The notes: a model not told the origin generated them from the sequence alone. A DNA stretch of 64,000 nt from Pelotomaculum sp. PtaB.Bin104 (GCA_002067205.1 MVQL01000178.1:45963-109962), one strand, 5' to 3'; shown: positions 46,592 to 54,876, numbered from the stretch's first letter. Program-made: numbers and translations.

Positions 46592-46666
46592 GCTGATGTG
46601 GCTCAGGGGTAGAGCAGCGCACTCGTAATGCGCAGGTCGTCGGTTCGAATCCGACCATCAGCTCCA
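46592..46666 (+). tRNA. tRNA-Thr (anticodon CGU)
   Basis: A 75-nt cloverleaf with acceptor arm GCTGATG/CATCAGC, D-arm GCTCAGGGGTAGAGC, anticodon arm GCGCA-CTCGTAA-TGCGC (anticodon CGT, reads ACG), T-arm GTCGG-TTCGAAT-CCGAC and an encoded CCA. The 3' half (46622 on) is repeated at 49192-49236, marking this gene as an integration site. Confidence 0.93.
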
Positions 46667-46667
46667 A

Positions 46668-46718
46668 AAAATACAATAACGGCAAGGGTTCCGGGGTTGG
46701 AACACCTTGCCGTTATTG
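46668..46718 (-). terminator. Terminator at the integrase end
   Basis: CAATAACGGCAAGG and CCTTGCCGTTATTG are a perfect 14-bp stem, extended inside by GTTCC/GGAAC. On the minus strand a TATTTTTT tail follows, so it stops the integrase transcript before the tRNA. Confidence 0.8.
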
Positions 46719-46734
46719 TATAAAAGGCTAATTT

Positions 46735-46754
46735 AGTAACAAAACAGTAACATA
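46735..46754. repeat. Arm-type repeat, left end
   Basis: AGTAACAAAACAGTAACATA, with two GTAAC units, lies between the integrase gene and the tRNA. The same 19-bp core AGTAACAAAACAGTAACAT recurs at 49036-49054 near the other end, the usual placement of integrase arm sites. Confidence 0.5.
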
Positions 46755-46768
46755 CAATAAATGTCAGC

Positions 46769-47692
46769 TTATTTTTCAGCTAAAAACTTTTCAAACCCCT
46801 GGGCAGCCTCCCGCCCCATGCCAGGCAGTAAATGGCTGTAAATATCGCCGGTAACGGCTATACTAGAATGCCCCAGCCGGTCAGAAATAACTTTGAGCGG
46901 TACGCCATTATTGCCTAGTATTGACGCGTGAGTATGCCGCAATTTGTGAAAGGTTGTATATACCCCCAGCTTGGCAGCCTCTTTAGTAAAACAGCTTGAT
47001 AGCGTGGGCGGGTTAATCGGCCAGCCGATTTCATTACAACACACCAGGTTAAATCCATCATGCCATGCTTCCCCTGCCGCCACCTTCCATTTTTTCTGCC
47101 GCTTTTCATGCTTCTTTAATTCAACAACCACCGCGGGGCTAATATCAATAACGCGCCTGCTCTTAGCTGTCTTGGGCTGTTTAAACTCCGGCTTATCAGG
47201 ACTCACCTGGCAGCTTGTCTGCCTTATGTGAATTGTCCCTTTGGCAAGGTTGATATCCCTCCAGGTCAGGCCTAAAATTTCACCCAGCCGGCCGCCGGTG
47301 TAAATAGCTAGAAAAACCGGCATATAAAAATAGGTTCCTTCCAGTCCTTGCAGCAAAGTTTCAATTTCCTTTTTGGTTATTATCTCAGCTTCCACCTTTT
47401 CAGGTTTGGGAGGCTTCACCCGGTCAGCCGGGTTATAGCTTAACAATCCCCAATCAACCGCCTGGTCAAGCGCCTTATGTAATACATTAAATTCATACCT
47501 CACCGATGCCCTTAAAAGCCCACTGCCGGTCGTCTTTTTATTGTCTACCCGCCCGCCGGTCAGCTCTGAATTGATAAACTCCTGTATTAGTAAAGGGGTC
47601 AGGTTCTGGAGCGGGCAGGCGCCTAGGCGAATTAAGCGAATTAAGCGAAATATGTTCAGCCCGGTCCGGTATACCCAAGGCCGGGCTGCTTG
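46769..47692 (-). pseudogene. Tyrosine recombinase (integrase), N-terminally truncated
   Basis: The catalytic half is intact: Arg in YTGGRLGEILGL, HKLRHTHAS, LGHSS and the Tyr in TGDIYSHLL. The frame is open back to 47692 and includes LQNLTPLLIQEF from the SAM-like core-binding domain, but the first 100 or so residues are gone, and no good start is seen (the first GTG is at 47503). The frame continues directly from the stop of the HTH gene upstream, so a deletion probably joined the two. The residual protein would be about 240-308 residues; normal is near 380. Confidence 0.8.
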
Positions 47693-47905
47693 CTATCTTA
47701 CTTGTTCGATAAGCTCTGCAAAGAGGTAATTTACTTCAAACGGCTTAGAAAAAGCTGCCTTTATTTTCAGCACATCCTCAAAATAAAGCGTGGTCTTGCC
47801 TGAAAGCTTATCTCTCAGTGACTTTAAGGAAATACCAGTGGTCGCTGCCATTTGTTCTATTGTTATATTGTACCTGGCCATCTCAGAACGAAGGTTTCTA
47901 AACAT
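47693..47905 (-). CDS. Small HTH regulator-like protein
   Basis: 70 residues that match a Cro/CI-type HTH: RSEMARYNITIEQMAATTGI then SLKSLRDKLSGKT. It has an Arg/Lys-rich start. In a small integrated element it would act as repressor or excision control. The ribosome site GGGGGTGTTG lies upstream. Its stop TAG is in frame with the integrase remnant. Confidence 0.6.
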   Translation of the reverse strand: MFRNLRSEMARYNITIEQMAATTGISLKSLRDKLSGKTTLYFEDVLKIKAAFSKPFEVNYLFAELIEQVR

Positions 47906-47908
47906 GAC

Positions 47909-48118
47909 TTACAACACCCCCCTACTACCAGGAGCATACTTCATATTAATAAGATGAATTACAGGTTCGTTAAAATCTGTGCCAGACTCCAATTCTTCAG
48001 GCAGAGGTGCAAAAAAGCATTTATCTCTGTGCAGTGAATTTATCAGTATGGTGTCAGTTTTTTTAATATACCGGGAAAATACCGTTGGTTCTAACTCCAT
48101 GTAACAAACTTTGGACAT
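47909..48118 (-). CDS. Hypothetical protein in the integrated element
   Basis: 69 residues with an ATG behind AAGGAGGTTATATTT, a very good ribosome site. No motif recognised. It starts MSKVCYMELEPTVFSRYIKK and ends in GSRGVL. It ends 3 bp before the HTH gene, so the two are probably one transcript; the pairing is the only hint of function. Confidence 0.55.
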   Translation of the reverse strand: MSKVCYMELEPTVFSRYIKKTDTILINSLHRDKCFFAPLPEELESGTDFNEPVIHLINMKYAPGSRGVL

Positions 48119-48191
48119 AAATATAACCTCCTTATGGTATTTCCACCCCCGGGAGGCTATAATAATGAAAACCTCCTTGCGAGGTACTTTC

Positions 48192-48237
48192 AGGAAGTCC
48201 GAGTCTCTTGGTCGGGAGCGGACTTCCTTTAATTTTT
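48192..48237 (+). terminator. Hairpin with T-rich tail, plus sense
   Basis: AGGAAGTCCG and CGGACTTCCT pair exactly with a 17-nt loop, then TTAATTTTT on the plus strand. It lies between two minus-strand genes, so it may instead be a leader or processing hairpin. Confidence 0.35.
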
Positions 48238-48275
48238 ACTATTGGCTTGTCCACTAATAGCTGTAAATGTCATTT

Positions 48276-48608
48276 TCATTCCAAATCCTCCTCAAATTTT
48301 CTTAAAAGTGGAAGAAAATCGGTATCGATAACATATCCGGAGTTAAATGGATAGCAATCCATGTTAATCCCCGCCTTGTACCAGTGCGCCAATTTCTGCG
48401 CATCAATGGCAGTAAACGGATGGCCATCACGGTAAACCTGTATGACAGGCTCGAAATGAGCCTTTTGTCTTACTTTTTCGCTACCAAGACGAGTGTAGCT
48501 GGTTGTTTCTTTGCGTAAATACTTTTCAAAATACAAGCGGCCATTGCTGAATGGCTCGAAATTTTCAATAAAAACATATGCCCTGTCTATTAGCTCAGTG
48601 TTATTCAT
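48276..48608 (-). CDS. Hypothetical protein in the integrated element
   Basis: 110 residues with an ATG behind GGGGGAATAAAA. The sequence starts MNNTELIDRAYVFIENFEPF and has a basic middle (YLRKETTSYTRLGSEKVRQK). I recognise no family. It is the element gene farthest from the integrase; 48609-49191 beyond it is AT-rich with GTAAC repeats and no clear gene. Confidence 0.5.
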   Translation of the reverse strand: MNNTELIDRAYVFIENFEPFSNGRLYFEKYLRKETTSYTRLGSEKVRQKAHFEPVIQVYRDGHPFTAIDAQKLAHWYKAGINMDCYPFNSGYVIDTDFLPLLRKFEEDLE

Positions 48609-48989
48609 TTTTATTCCCCCTTCTGCCGGATATGCTCCGGCGGGCTATTGTTTTGTAGGGCAAGGGCCGGTTACGGTGATTAGTTTTTTTCCTCAAGCTT
48701 TTTGAGTCCGTTACACAAAGCGTTAGCTTCATCTTCTGTTAGATCGTCTTTTACATATTAATCTTAACACGAAGTTTTAATAAGTGTAAATTTTCCCTTT
48801 CCACCAAATGCTGATAAGGTTGTTCTTGCTCTGTTTAACTCTCACTTATCCGGTCTTGCTATTACTTCCGGCGGTTTTTTTAAGGTTATTTCGACACTGT
48901 TTTTTGTGTCAATGGGTGTATTACATATAATGAATTTTTCCTGCCTCTTGGTAAAATTTTTTTACCGGTCGCCCCGCACAGGGATTAAA

Positions 48990-49054
48990 AAACAGTAACA
49001 TAGTTTGCTGCCGGGCCTTGTCCTGACAGCAAAAACAGTAACAAAACAGTAACA
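48990..49054. repeat. Arm-type repeats, right end
   Basis: Three copies of an AACAGTAACA-type unit occur at 48991-49000, 49034-49043 and 49045-49054; the last two form the same AGTAACAAAACAGTAACAT block found at the left end. All are in the same orientation. Confidence 0.5.
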
Positions 49055-49191
49055 TCCATTATTTACTATTGTGTTTTTTTGCGTCCACGTGTTCGCTGTA
49101 AAAAAATAGAAAGCCTTATTTTATGCGGCTTCCCGGTTTGGACATATGTACCGAATGGACGTAAAACCCATGAAAATACGTCTTTTTCGCC

Positions 49192-49236
49192 CTCGTAATG
49201 CGCAGGTCGTGGGTTCAAATCCCACCATCAGCTCCA
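49192..49236 (+). repeat. Distal attachment-site copy of tRNA-Thr 3' half
   Basis: This 45-bp segment matches the tRNA 3' half (46622-46666) at 42 positions. The three changes fall in the T-arm: GTCGG/CCGAC becomes GTGGG/CCCAC with a loop change, so base pairing is kept. Confidence 0.85.
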
Positions 49237-49247
49237 GAGAAATTAAG

Positions 49248-49276
49248 GCCTCCGGGGGTTTAGACCGGAGGCTGCT
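49248..49276 (+). terminator. Hairpin after the distal att copy
   Basis: GCCTCCGG and CCGGAGGC pair with a 9-nt loop and a modest T tail. It may be the original terminator of tRNA-Thr, now displaced by the insertion. Confidence 0.5.
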
Positions 49277-49381
49277 TTGATGTCTTTGGGGATAATTTGG
49301 AGATAATGTATTAATAACTATCCCCTTAAAGCCACCAATGCCATAATAAGCCTTTCTTAATAAGGAGCGGCTCTCTTACAC

Positions 49382-49615
49382 CTAATCAGCCGAAACGAGC
49401 TTGAGTATTTTTGCCGGATCAAACCCCACCACCATCTCGCTGCCAATCAGGAACGCCGGCACACCGCGCACGTTTCTGCTGATTAGCTCCGACCTGGCCT
49501 GCTGATCAACACTGATGTCCTTTTCGATGTAGTTAATCTTGTGCTGCGAAAGAAAATTCTTCGCTGTCCTGCAGTGGGGTCAGGTTTTTGATGTGAACAG
49601 AATGACGTCCTTCAT
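49382..49615 (-). CDS. Selenocysteine-containing YruB-type glutaredoxin (UGA-interrupted)
   Basis: 77 residues when UGA at 49582-49580 is read as selenocysteine. The product starts MKDVILFTSKT-U-PHCRTAKN, so the UGA takes the first position of the CxxC redox site (U-P-H-C). It has the glutaredoxin cis-Pro region RGVPAFLIG and the YruB-type end MVVGFDPAKI. AAGGAGG is 8-9 nt before the ATG at 49615 and the stop is TAG. Reading it as a nonsense mutation would need the rest of the coding region to stay clean by chance; it does. It probably reduces disulfides or peroxide-type substrates. SelA and SelB lie 24 kb away. Confidence 0.85.
49546..49582 (-). promoter_or_regulatory. UGA codon and possible bacterial SECIS hairpin
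   Basis: Downstream of the UGA, after 15 nt, the transcript can fold GCGAAGAA-TTT-TCTTTCGC (one bulge), with the loop about 24 nt from the UGA, where SelB-recognised hairpins usually lie. The hairpin is short, so the fold needs checking. Confidence 0.5.
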
Positions 49616-49779
49616 AAAAAAAACCTCCTTCTTCAATATAGTATTAAATACCAGCTCTATGAAAACAGCTTATCATTTCTTACTATAATCCTTCAAGAGG
49701 TTTTTTGAATTTTTAGAATAAGGAGGCTGCGGCAAAACGGCCATGACCAAAAGAGTGTGAACCCGGACCAGTTGTATCA

Positions 49780-49998
49780 CTAGCTATTAATTATTCTGCC
49801 GATTTCTTCGATCTCCAGCCCGTTTTGCCTGGCTACGACAATTGTCAGCGAGTTAATGCTTTTTTGAAAATCTTTGATGACCGGCTCCAGCCGGATCAGC
49901 AAATAGCCGGCCACGACCATTGGAAAGCCGTAATTGGCGAATTTGGTAGGAAAAGATTTCACCTGTGACCAGGAGTGATCCAATACGTCGCCTGACAA
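49780..49998 (-). CDS. YvrJ-family small membrane protein (start uncertain)
   Basis: The core from residue 13 (VKSFPTKFANYGFPMVVAGY) has the YvrJ pattern: a Gly-Phe-Pro start of one membrane helix, then LIRLEPVIKDFQKSINSLT. YvrJ proteins are about 45-60 residues. No start has a good ribosome site (TTG 49998 or GTG 49962). The frame is open up to the stop of the radical SAM gene, hinting at a rearranged 5' end. YvrJ genes often sit beside DUF2922 genes; a DUF2922 remnant lies at 63.5 kb. Confidence 0.55.
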   Translation of the reverse strand: MSGDVLDHSWSQVKSFPTKFANYGFPMVVAGYLLIRLEPVIKDFQKSINSLTIVVARQNGLEIEEIGRIINS

Positions 49999-50034
49999 TA
50001 TCTCAAAAGCAGAAGGGTTTAATATCCCCTCCGC

Positions 50035-51381
50035 TTAATCAATGCCATAAGATAATCTTCGCGCTAATTTGCCTAAATAATTCATCAAGCCAAAGCCTGC
50101 AATTTTTGATGCTATCTTCCCGAATTTACGATAGGCAAAATTGAACAACAAAAAAGGAACTCTTTGGTTCCGGTAACTGGGGAGTCTATTTATGATATTT
50201 TTAATTGAATAGAAGTCCTCATATATTTTCAGATAACCTTCATAAAGTTGTTGCCGGGTCATTTTATTGGGTGAGAAAACTGCGTAAGATGTATTATAAT
50301 GGGTTGGTTCATGATCAATAATGCGGCTTTCGGATTTCAATCTTTGATAAATCTTTGTTCCCGGGTACGGAGTCAAAATATGGGCTGTCATTGTCTCTAT
50401 TTTATTTTTAACAAGCCAATTCAACGTCTCCTCAAATACGGTATGTTCATCATCATCAAAACCAAATACTAAACTGGCATTGACCATTATGCCCCTGGAA
50501 TGTATCTCCTGGATTAACTTTTCGTAACTCTCGATATTGTTTTGGTATTTATTTACGCTTTCAATGGAAGCTTTATTAATCGTCTCAAAGCCAATGAACA
50601 GACTTTCACATCCTGAGTCCTTCATTTCATCCAAAAGGTCGAGGTGCTGAACTAAGTTAGCTGAAACTGCTGCATGCCATTTCAGATCAAGCGGCTTAAT
50701 TTGCCTTAGGAATTCCTTTGTCCAGCTAATATTTCCAATAAAATTGTCGTCAATAAACATGACCTGCTTAGTACCCAAAGCTTTGACTTCTTCAATAACG
50801 TGTTCAATAGGGCGATTTCTAAACTTGTTATGTACGTATTCACAACTGTTATAACAGAACTCGCATCGAAAGGGACATCCCCTGCTAGTTACTACAACGT
50901 TGGTGTACAAATACTTAGATTTGTCGATTAAACTCCATTTGGGAATAGGAGTATTGGCTAGATTAGTGGGCTTATCATTATAATATTTCTTTTTTAAATC
51001 GCCTGTTTGGACATCTGCTAAAACTTGTTCCCATAACTCCTCCGCTTCCCCAATGCAAACTGAGTCAGCGTAAGCTAGGGCCTCATCCGGATTGGCACTA
51101 ACGTGAATCCCGCCTAAAATAACCTTAATTCCTTGCTTGCGGTAATGTTTCGAGATTTCGTAGGCTCGGTGTGAGGTGTCCACGTTTACGCTAATTCCAA
51201 CCAAATCAGGCTTGTCCTTTAAATTCAACTTTCCGACGTTTTCATCTTCTATATACACTTCATGTTCATTAGGAGTTAACGCAGCTATGGTTAATAAGGC
51301 AATGGAAGGTGACATAACCCTTTTAAACTCAGAGTCCATCGGCCTTAATGTCATTTTGGGGGAGATCAATTTTATTTTCAT
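50035..51381 (-). CDS. B12-binding-domain radical SAM protein
   Basis: 448 residues. The N-terminal part (about 1-130) resembles a cobalamin-binding domain (DLVGISVNVDTSHRAYEIS; VILGGIHVSANPDEAL), and the radical SAM motif CPFRCEFC (C-x3-C-x2-C) is near residue 172. The core continues FIDDNFIGN and GFETINKASIESVNK. The family includes methyltransferases and ring-forming enzymes; the C-terminal part looks like the DUF4070 type. The substrate is unknown, and no neighbour clearly indicates one. Confidence 0.82.
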   Translation of the reverse strand: MKIKLISPKMTLRPMDSEFKRVMSPSIALLTIAALTPNEHEVYIEDENVGKLNLKDKPDLVGISVNVDTSHRAYEISKHYRKQGIKVILGGIHVSANPDEALAYADSVCIGEAEELWEQVLADVQTGDLKKKYYNDKPTNLANTPIPKWSLIDKSKYLYTNVVVTSRGCPFRCEFCYNSCEYVHNKFRNRPIEHVIEEVKALGTKQVMFIDDNFIGNISWTKEFLRQIKPLDLKWHAAVSANLVQHLDLLDEMKDSGCESLFIGFETINKASIESVNKYQNNIESYEKLIQEIHSRGIMVNASLVFGFDDDEHTVFEETLNWLVKNKIETMTAHILTPYPGTKIYQRLKSESRIIDHEPTHYNTSYAVFSPNKMTRQQLYEGYLKIYEDFYSIKNIINRLPSYRNQRVPFLLFNFAYRKFGKIASKIAGFGLMNYLGKLARRLSYGID

Positions 51382-51479
51382 ATATACCTCGAATATATTG
51401 TCATATTAATGAGCGCCGGGGTTAAGGGAAATGATCTAGCTAGTCAAGTAGTAAGGTTTTTGCCCTCAGCGCTTTAATG

Positions 51480-51692
51480 TTATTTGGTTTCTCTTTTGTA
51501 TTCTAAAATATCTCCGGGCTGACATTCTAAAGCCTTACAAATCGCCTCTAGAGTTGATAATCGAATCGCTTTTGCCTTTCCATTTTTCAATATAGAAAGG
51601 TTAGCCATTGTTATTCCAACCCTCTCCGAAAGTTCTGTTACGCTCATTTTCCTTTTAGCCAACATCACATCAATATTGATTATTATCGCCAT
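51480..51692 (-). CDS. XRE-family HTH regulator
   Basis: 70 residues from ATG 51692 (GAGGTGAATAAC upstream). KMSVTELSERVGITMANLSI is the HTH, followed by KAIRLSTLEAICKALECQPGDIL, the usual compact YozG/PrpA-type layout. It lies 10 bp after the DUF2975 gene, a common HTH-DUF2975 pair in Firmicutes. It probably controls its own operon. Confidence 0.85.
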   Translation of the reverse strand: MAIIINIDVMLAKRKMSVTELSERVGITMANLSILKNGKAKAIRLSTLEAICKALECQPGDILEYKRETK

Positions 51693-51702
51693 GTTATTCA
51701 CC

Positions 51703-52182
51703 TCAAACCGTTAAATCATTTTCTGATTTTATATCTATGGCATTTTTTAATAGCTTTTGAAGAACAGCAGCAAAGACTGCAATTACAATTGAAGCAAAAA
51801 TCATGACCATTCCGATCAGTATGGCACCTGGGGCGTCATCTGCCTCCCCCAGGAGATAGAAGAGTGGCATGCCTAACACATACAAGATACTGATTGCAAT
51901 TGCACAGTTTCTTATATTTTTTAAGGCAGTTACAGATAATTCCGAGAACGCTTTGTTCTTGTCAATATAGCTTAATAGTTTAAAAGCTTGATACAGAGCA
52001 AAGTAAAAAGGTATCGCCGCTGCATACAAACCGATGAAAAAGAGATATTTCATATAAGCCCTATCTGGCAACAATTCTGCTGCATAATTCGCTATCTCAG
52101 GCACAAAAAATATGCACAAAGCAAGAACTGGAAAGCCCCATAGAATAACAGCTACCTTTAAAAAGAGTGTCTCTCGTTTCAT
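51703..52182 (-). CDS. DUF2975 membrane protein
   Basis: 159 residues with four hydrophobic helices; ALYQAFKLLSYIDKNKAFSE between helices 2 and 3 is the conserved DUF2975 part. It almost always comes with the small HTH gene that follows. The biochemical role is unknown; it may sense membrane state and act through the regulator, which is inference. ATG has AGGTGC upstream. Confidence 0.82.
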   Translation of the reverse strand: MKRETLFLKVAVILWGFPVLALCIFFVPEIANYAAELLPDRAYMKYLFFIGLYAAAIPFYFALYQAFKLLSYIDKNKAFSELSVTALKNIRNCAIAISILYVLGMPLFYLLGEADDAPGAILIGMVMIFASIVIAVFAAVLQKLLKNAIDIKSENDLTV

Positions 52183-52511
52183 ATAAGCACCTCACTTGAT
52201 TATTGTTAATTTGATTTTAACACAAGTTTTATCGTTTTCCAATAAATAATTATCAATTTTAAATATATTTTTATTGTCCTACCACATAGAACTCTCGTTC
52301 AAGAGGTGTACGACAAGGCATATACCTAAACAGGGCTTTTCTATAGCGATTCATCTTTTTAGGTCAGCCGGCCCCCTTTAGGGCCTAAATGGTGAGGGAA
52401 ATAAAAATTTTTTATAAATTTCTAAATTTAACAAATATTTTAGGAGGTAAAAATAAATTGTTGTCAAATTAAAAAAGAAACACTGAAGTAATTAGCGAGA
52501 GGGTGAAAATT

Positions 52512-54815
52512 TTGGTCGTTGAAATGAAAGAAAATAGAGGGATAAGGGATATTACCAATAGTAGTTTAACCCAAAAATATGCCTATTTAAAGAAGGATAT
52601 AATTAAAGATATTCAAGAGCTTGAAGCAGAAAATATCAGGCTTAGAGAAAAAATCTTAAAAAGTGAAACACATGAAAAAATTTTTAAAGTCCTACTAAAA
52701 CATACAATATCTTCAGTTGCCATCATGGATAAATACTATAATTTCATCTGGGTTAACGAGGCGTATGCAAAAAAAGACTTTCGAAATGTATCTGACTTTC
52801 CTGGTCACAACCATTTTGAATTCTACCCTTCGGATGCCAAAAAAATCTTTGATCGAGTAGTCAGCACAAAAGAAACTTATAAGGTTTATACCAGGCCTTT
52901 TGAGTATGCTGATCATCCAGAACGTGGAGTTACTTATTGGGACTGGACTCTTGCACCTGTACTCGATTCTTCCGGAGAAGTCGAACAATTAATTCTATCT
53001 CTAAATGACGTGACTAAATATGTCAGGGCTCAAGAGCAGCTACGAGAGAGTGAAGAGCGTTACCATTCTATTTTTGATCACAGCCTTGATGGTATTTTAC
53101 TGAACCTACCAAACGGTACGATACTTTCAGCAAACCCTGCGGCTTGTCGGATATTTGGCCAAACCGAAGAGGAATTATGTGCTTCTGCCAGGCAAGATAC
53201 CACTGATTTGGATGACCCGAGGGTAATGCAAGCTGTTAAGGAAAGAGAAAAAACGGGAAGTTACCATGCTGAAATGACCCTGTTACGTAAAGGCAAAATA
53301 AAATTTACAGCTGAAGTTACTTCAAACTTATTTAAAGATAGCCGTGGTTGCACTTTATCAAGCCTGATTTTTCGGGATATCACAGAACGTAAAAAGTCTG
53401 AAGAAGCTCTCCGCTTGTCTGAAGAAAAGTTCTCTAAAGCCTTTTATGACAACCAAACATTAATGTCTATTACTAGGCTCAAAGACGGTGTTTTTATTGA
53501 TGTAAACCAGTGCTTTGCAGAAACAATGGGTTATTGCCGGGAAGAGATGATAGGTAAAAGTGTTTATGATCTAGATATCTGGGCGGATCTGAAAGACAGA
53601 CAATCATTTGTGAAGCAATTTTCTAAAAGTGATTTAATAAAAAATTCAGAGTATAAAATTAAGAAAAAAACAGGTGGGATAGTTTATGTTCTTACGACTT
53701 TTAATTTAATAGATTTAGGTAGTGAAAAGTGTTTATTGGGTTCCGCTATTGATATTACTGAACAAAAGAAAGCTGAAGAGGCTCTACGTTCAGCTAAAGA
53801 GTTATTTAACAAAGCCTTTAATTCTAACCCACTTCCGATGATTATTACATCAATAAAAAGACATGCAACAATACTTGAAGTTAACGAAGCTTTCCTCAAA
53901 AGAGGTGGTTATTCCAAAAAAGAGTTGCTTGGTTTCAGAATAACTGATTTAAATATTTTGCAAGATATTAATGATCGAGTAAAGATGATAGAAGAAATTA
54001 AAAAGAATGGGTGTATATATAATTTTGAAACCATATTATCTTTAAAACCAGGTGAAATGGCGATATGCTTAATTTCAGGCTGTCTCATTAATTGGAATGG
54101 TGAGGACTGCATACTGGGCATAGCTAATGAGATTACTGAGCTAAGACGCTACCAGAGGGAGTCTGCTCGCTTGGAACGTCTGCATCTAATTGGAACAATG
54201 GCGGCTGGAATCGGTCATGAAATAAGGAATCCTATGACTACTGTTAGGGGCTTTCTGCAATTATTAAAGGAAAGGAAGAGGTATGCTCAAGACAAGGGTT
54301 ATATGGATTTAATGATTGGGGAATTAGATCGGGCTAACGAGATCATTACAATGTATCTTTCATTGGCAAATAAAGATATAGTTAAAAGGAAACGTCAAAA
54401 TCTTAATGAGCTAATTGAGGGCCTCTTCCCGCTGCTTAGTTTCGATGTTATGAAAAACGGTATAGAAATAAACCTTGCTGAAACATCAGATATCCTCATT
54501 AATAAAAATGAATGCCACCAACTTATTCTCAATCTTGTTCGAAATGGTATTGAGGCTATGGAGTCAGGCGGCGTAATTACGATTAAAACATACCAAGAGG
54601 GCAATTATGTGGTCCTGGCTGTGCAAGACCAGGGCAAAGGCATTGCCCCGGAAGTGCTAGAAAAAATAGGCATACCTTTCTTTACCACTAAAGATAGCGG
54701 TACTGGGCTTGGGCTGGCCACATGTTACAGCATTGCTGAGAGGCACAACGCTAAAATTGACATAGAGACAAGTCCACTTGGCACAACTTTCTTAGTTCGT
54801 TTTAAAATTAGTTAA
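52512..54815 (+). CDS. Multi-PAS sensor histidine kinase
   Basis: About 767 residues, cytoplasmic, with no clear membrane helix. A short coiled coil (DIQELEAENIRLREKILK) leads into four PAS domains (about residues 70-180, 185-300, 310-425, 435-550). The phospho-acceptor is His in GIGHEIRNPMTTV (near residue 570), and the ATPase domain has NLVRNGIEAM, VQDQGKGI and DSGTGLGLATC. No response regulator is next to it. TTG 52512 is preferred over GTG 52503, which overlaps the ribosome site AGAGG. PAS ligands cannot be predicted. Confidence 0.88.
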   Translation: MVVEMKENRGIRDITNSSLTQKYAYLKKDIIKDIQELEAENIRLREKILKSETHEKIFKVLLKHTISSVAIMDKYYNFIWVNEAYAKKDFRNVSDFPGHNHFEFYPSDAKKIFDRVVSTKETYKVYTRPFEYADHPERGVTYWDWTLAPVLDSSGEVEQLILSLNDVTKYVRAQEQLRESEERYHSIFDHSLDGILLNLPNGTILSANPAACRIFGQTEEELCASARQDTTDLDDPRVMQAVKEREKTGSYHAEMTLLRKGKIKFTAEVTSNLFKDSRGCTLSSLIFRDITERKKSEEALRLSEEKFSKAFYDNQTLMSITRLKDGVFIDVNQCFAETMGYCREEMIGKSVYDLDIWADLKDRQSFVKQFSKSDLIKNSEYKIKKKTGGIVYVLTTFNLIDLGSEKCLLGSAIDITEQKKAEEALRSAKELFNKAFNSNPLPMIITSIKRHATILEVNEAFLKRGGYSKKELLGFRITDLNILQDINDRVKMIEEIKKNGCIYNFETILSLKPGEMAICLISGCLINWNGEDCILGIANEITELRRYQRESARLERLHLIGTMAAGIGHEIRNPMTTVRGFLQLLKERKRYAQDKGYMDLMIGELDRANEIITMYLSLANKDIVKRKRQNLNELIEGLFPLLSFDVMKNGIEINLAETSDILINKNECHQLILNLVRNGIEAMESGGVITIKTYQEGNYVVLAVQDQGKGIAPEVLEKIGIPFFTTKDSGTGLGLATCYSIAERHNAKIDIETSPLGTTFLVRFKIS

Positions 54816-54843
54816 CGATGGTTCAAGGTAAATATTTAGTAAG

Positions 54844-54876
54844 AAAGACGCTCTGGAATCTCTAAGTGTCTTTTTT
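54844..54876. terminator. Terminator between convergent genes
   Basis: AAAGACGCT and AGTGTCTTT pair with a 12-nt loop and TTTTTT follows. It ends the kinase gene on the plus strand; the minus strand is less T-rich. Confidence 0.7.

Larger units (their letters stand above)
46622..49236. mobile_element. Small decayed integrative element in tRNA-Thr
   Basis: A 45-bp repeat of the tRNA 3' half (CTCGTAATGCGCAGGTCGT-) flanks a 2.6-kb insert with an integrase immediately inside the tRNA end, reading towards it, as in classic tRNA-targeting islands. Repeated GTAAC motifs lie near both ends. Genes: integrase remnant, small HTH protein and two unknown proteins. With no replication or conjugation genes and a truncated integrase, it looks non-mobile. 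The 49.2-kb copy of the tRNA end differs by three bases. Confidence 0.82.

Noticed and set aside
46479..46685. Minus-strand 68-residue frame across tRNA-Thr
   Set aside because: It contains MVGFEPTTCALRVRCS, the well-known false protein made by reading the tRNA backwards.
47590..47665. Possible CRISPR-like repeat from GCGAATTAA units
   Set aside because: Only two short tandem copies; no regular repeat-spacer order anywhere in the window.
48700..48775. Minus-strand frame reading KDDLTEDEANALCNGLKKLE
   Set aside because: It looks protein-like but is only 25 codons with no start codon; at most a remnant in the element.
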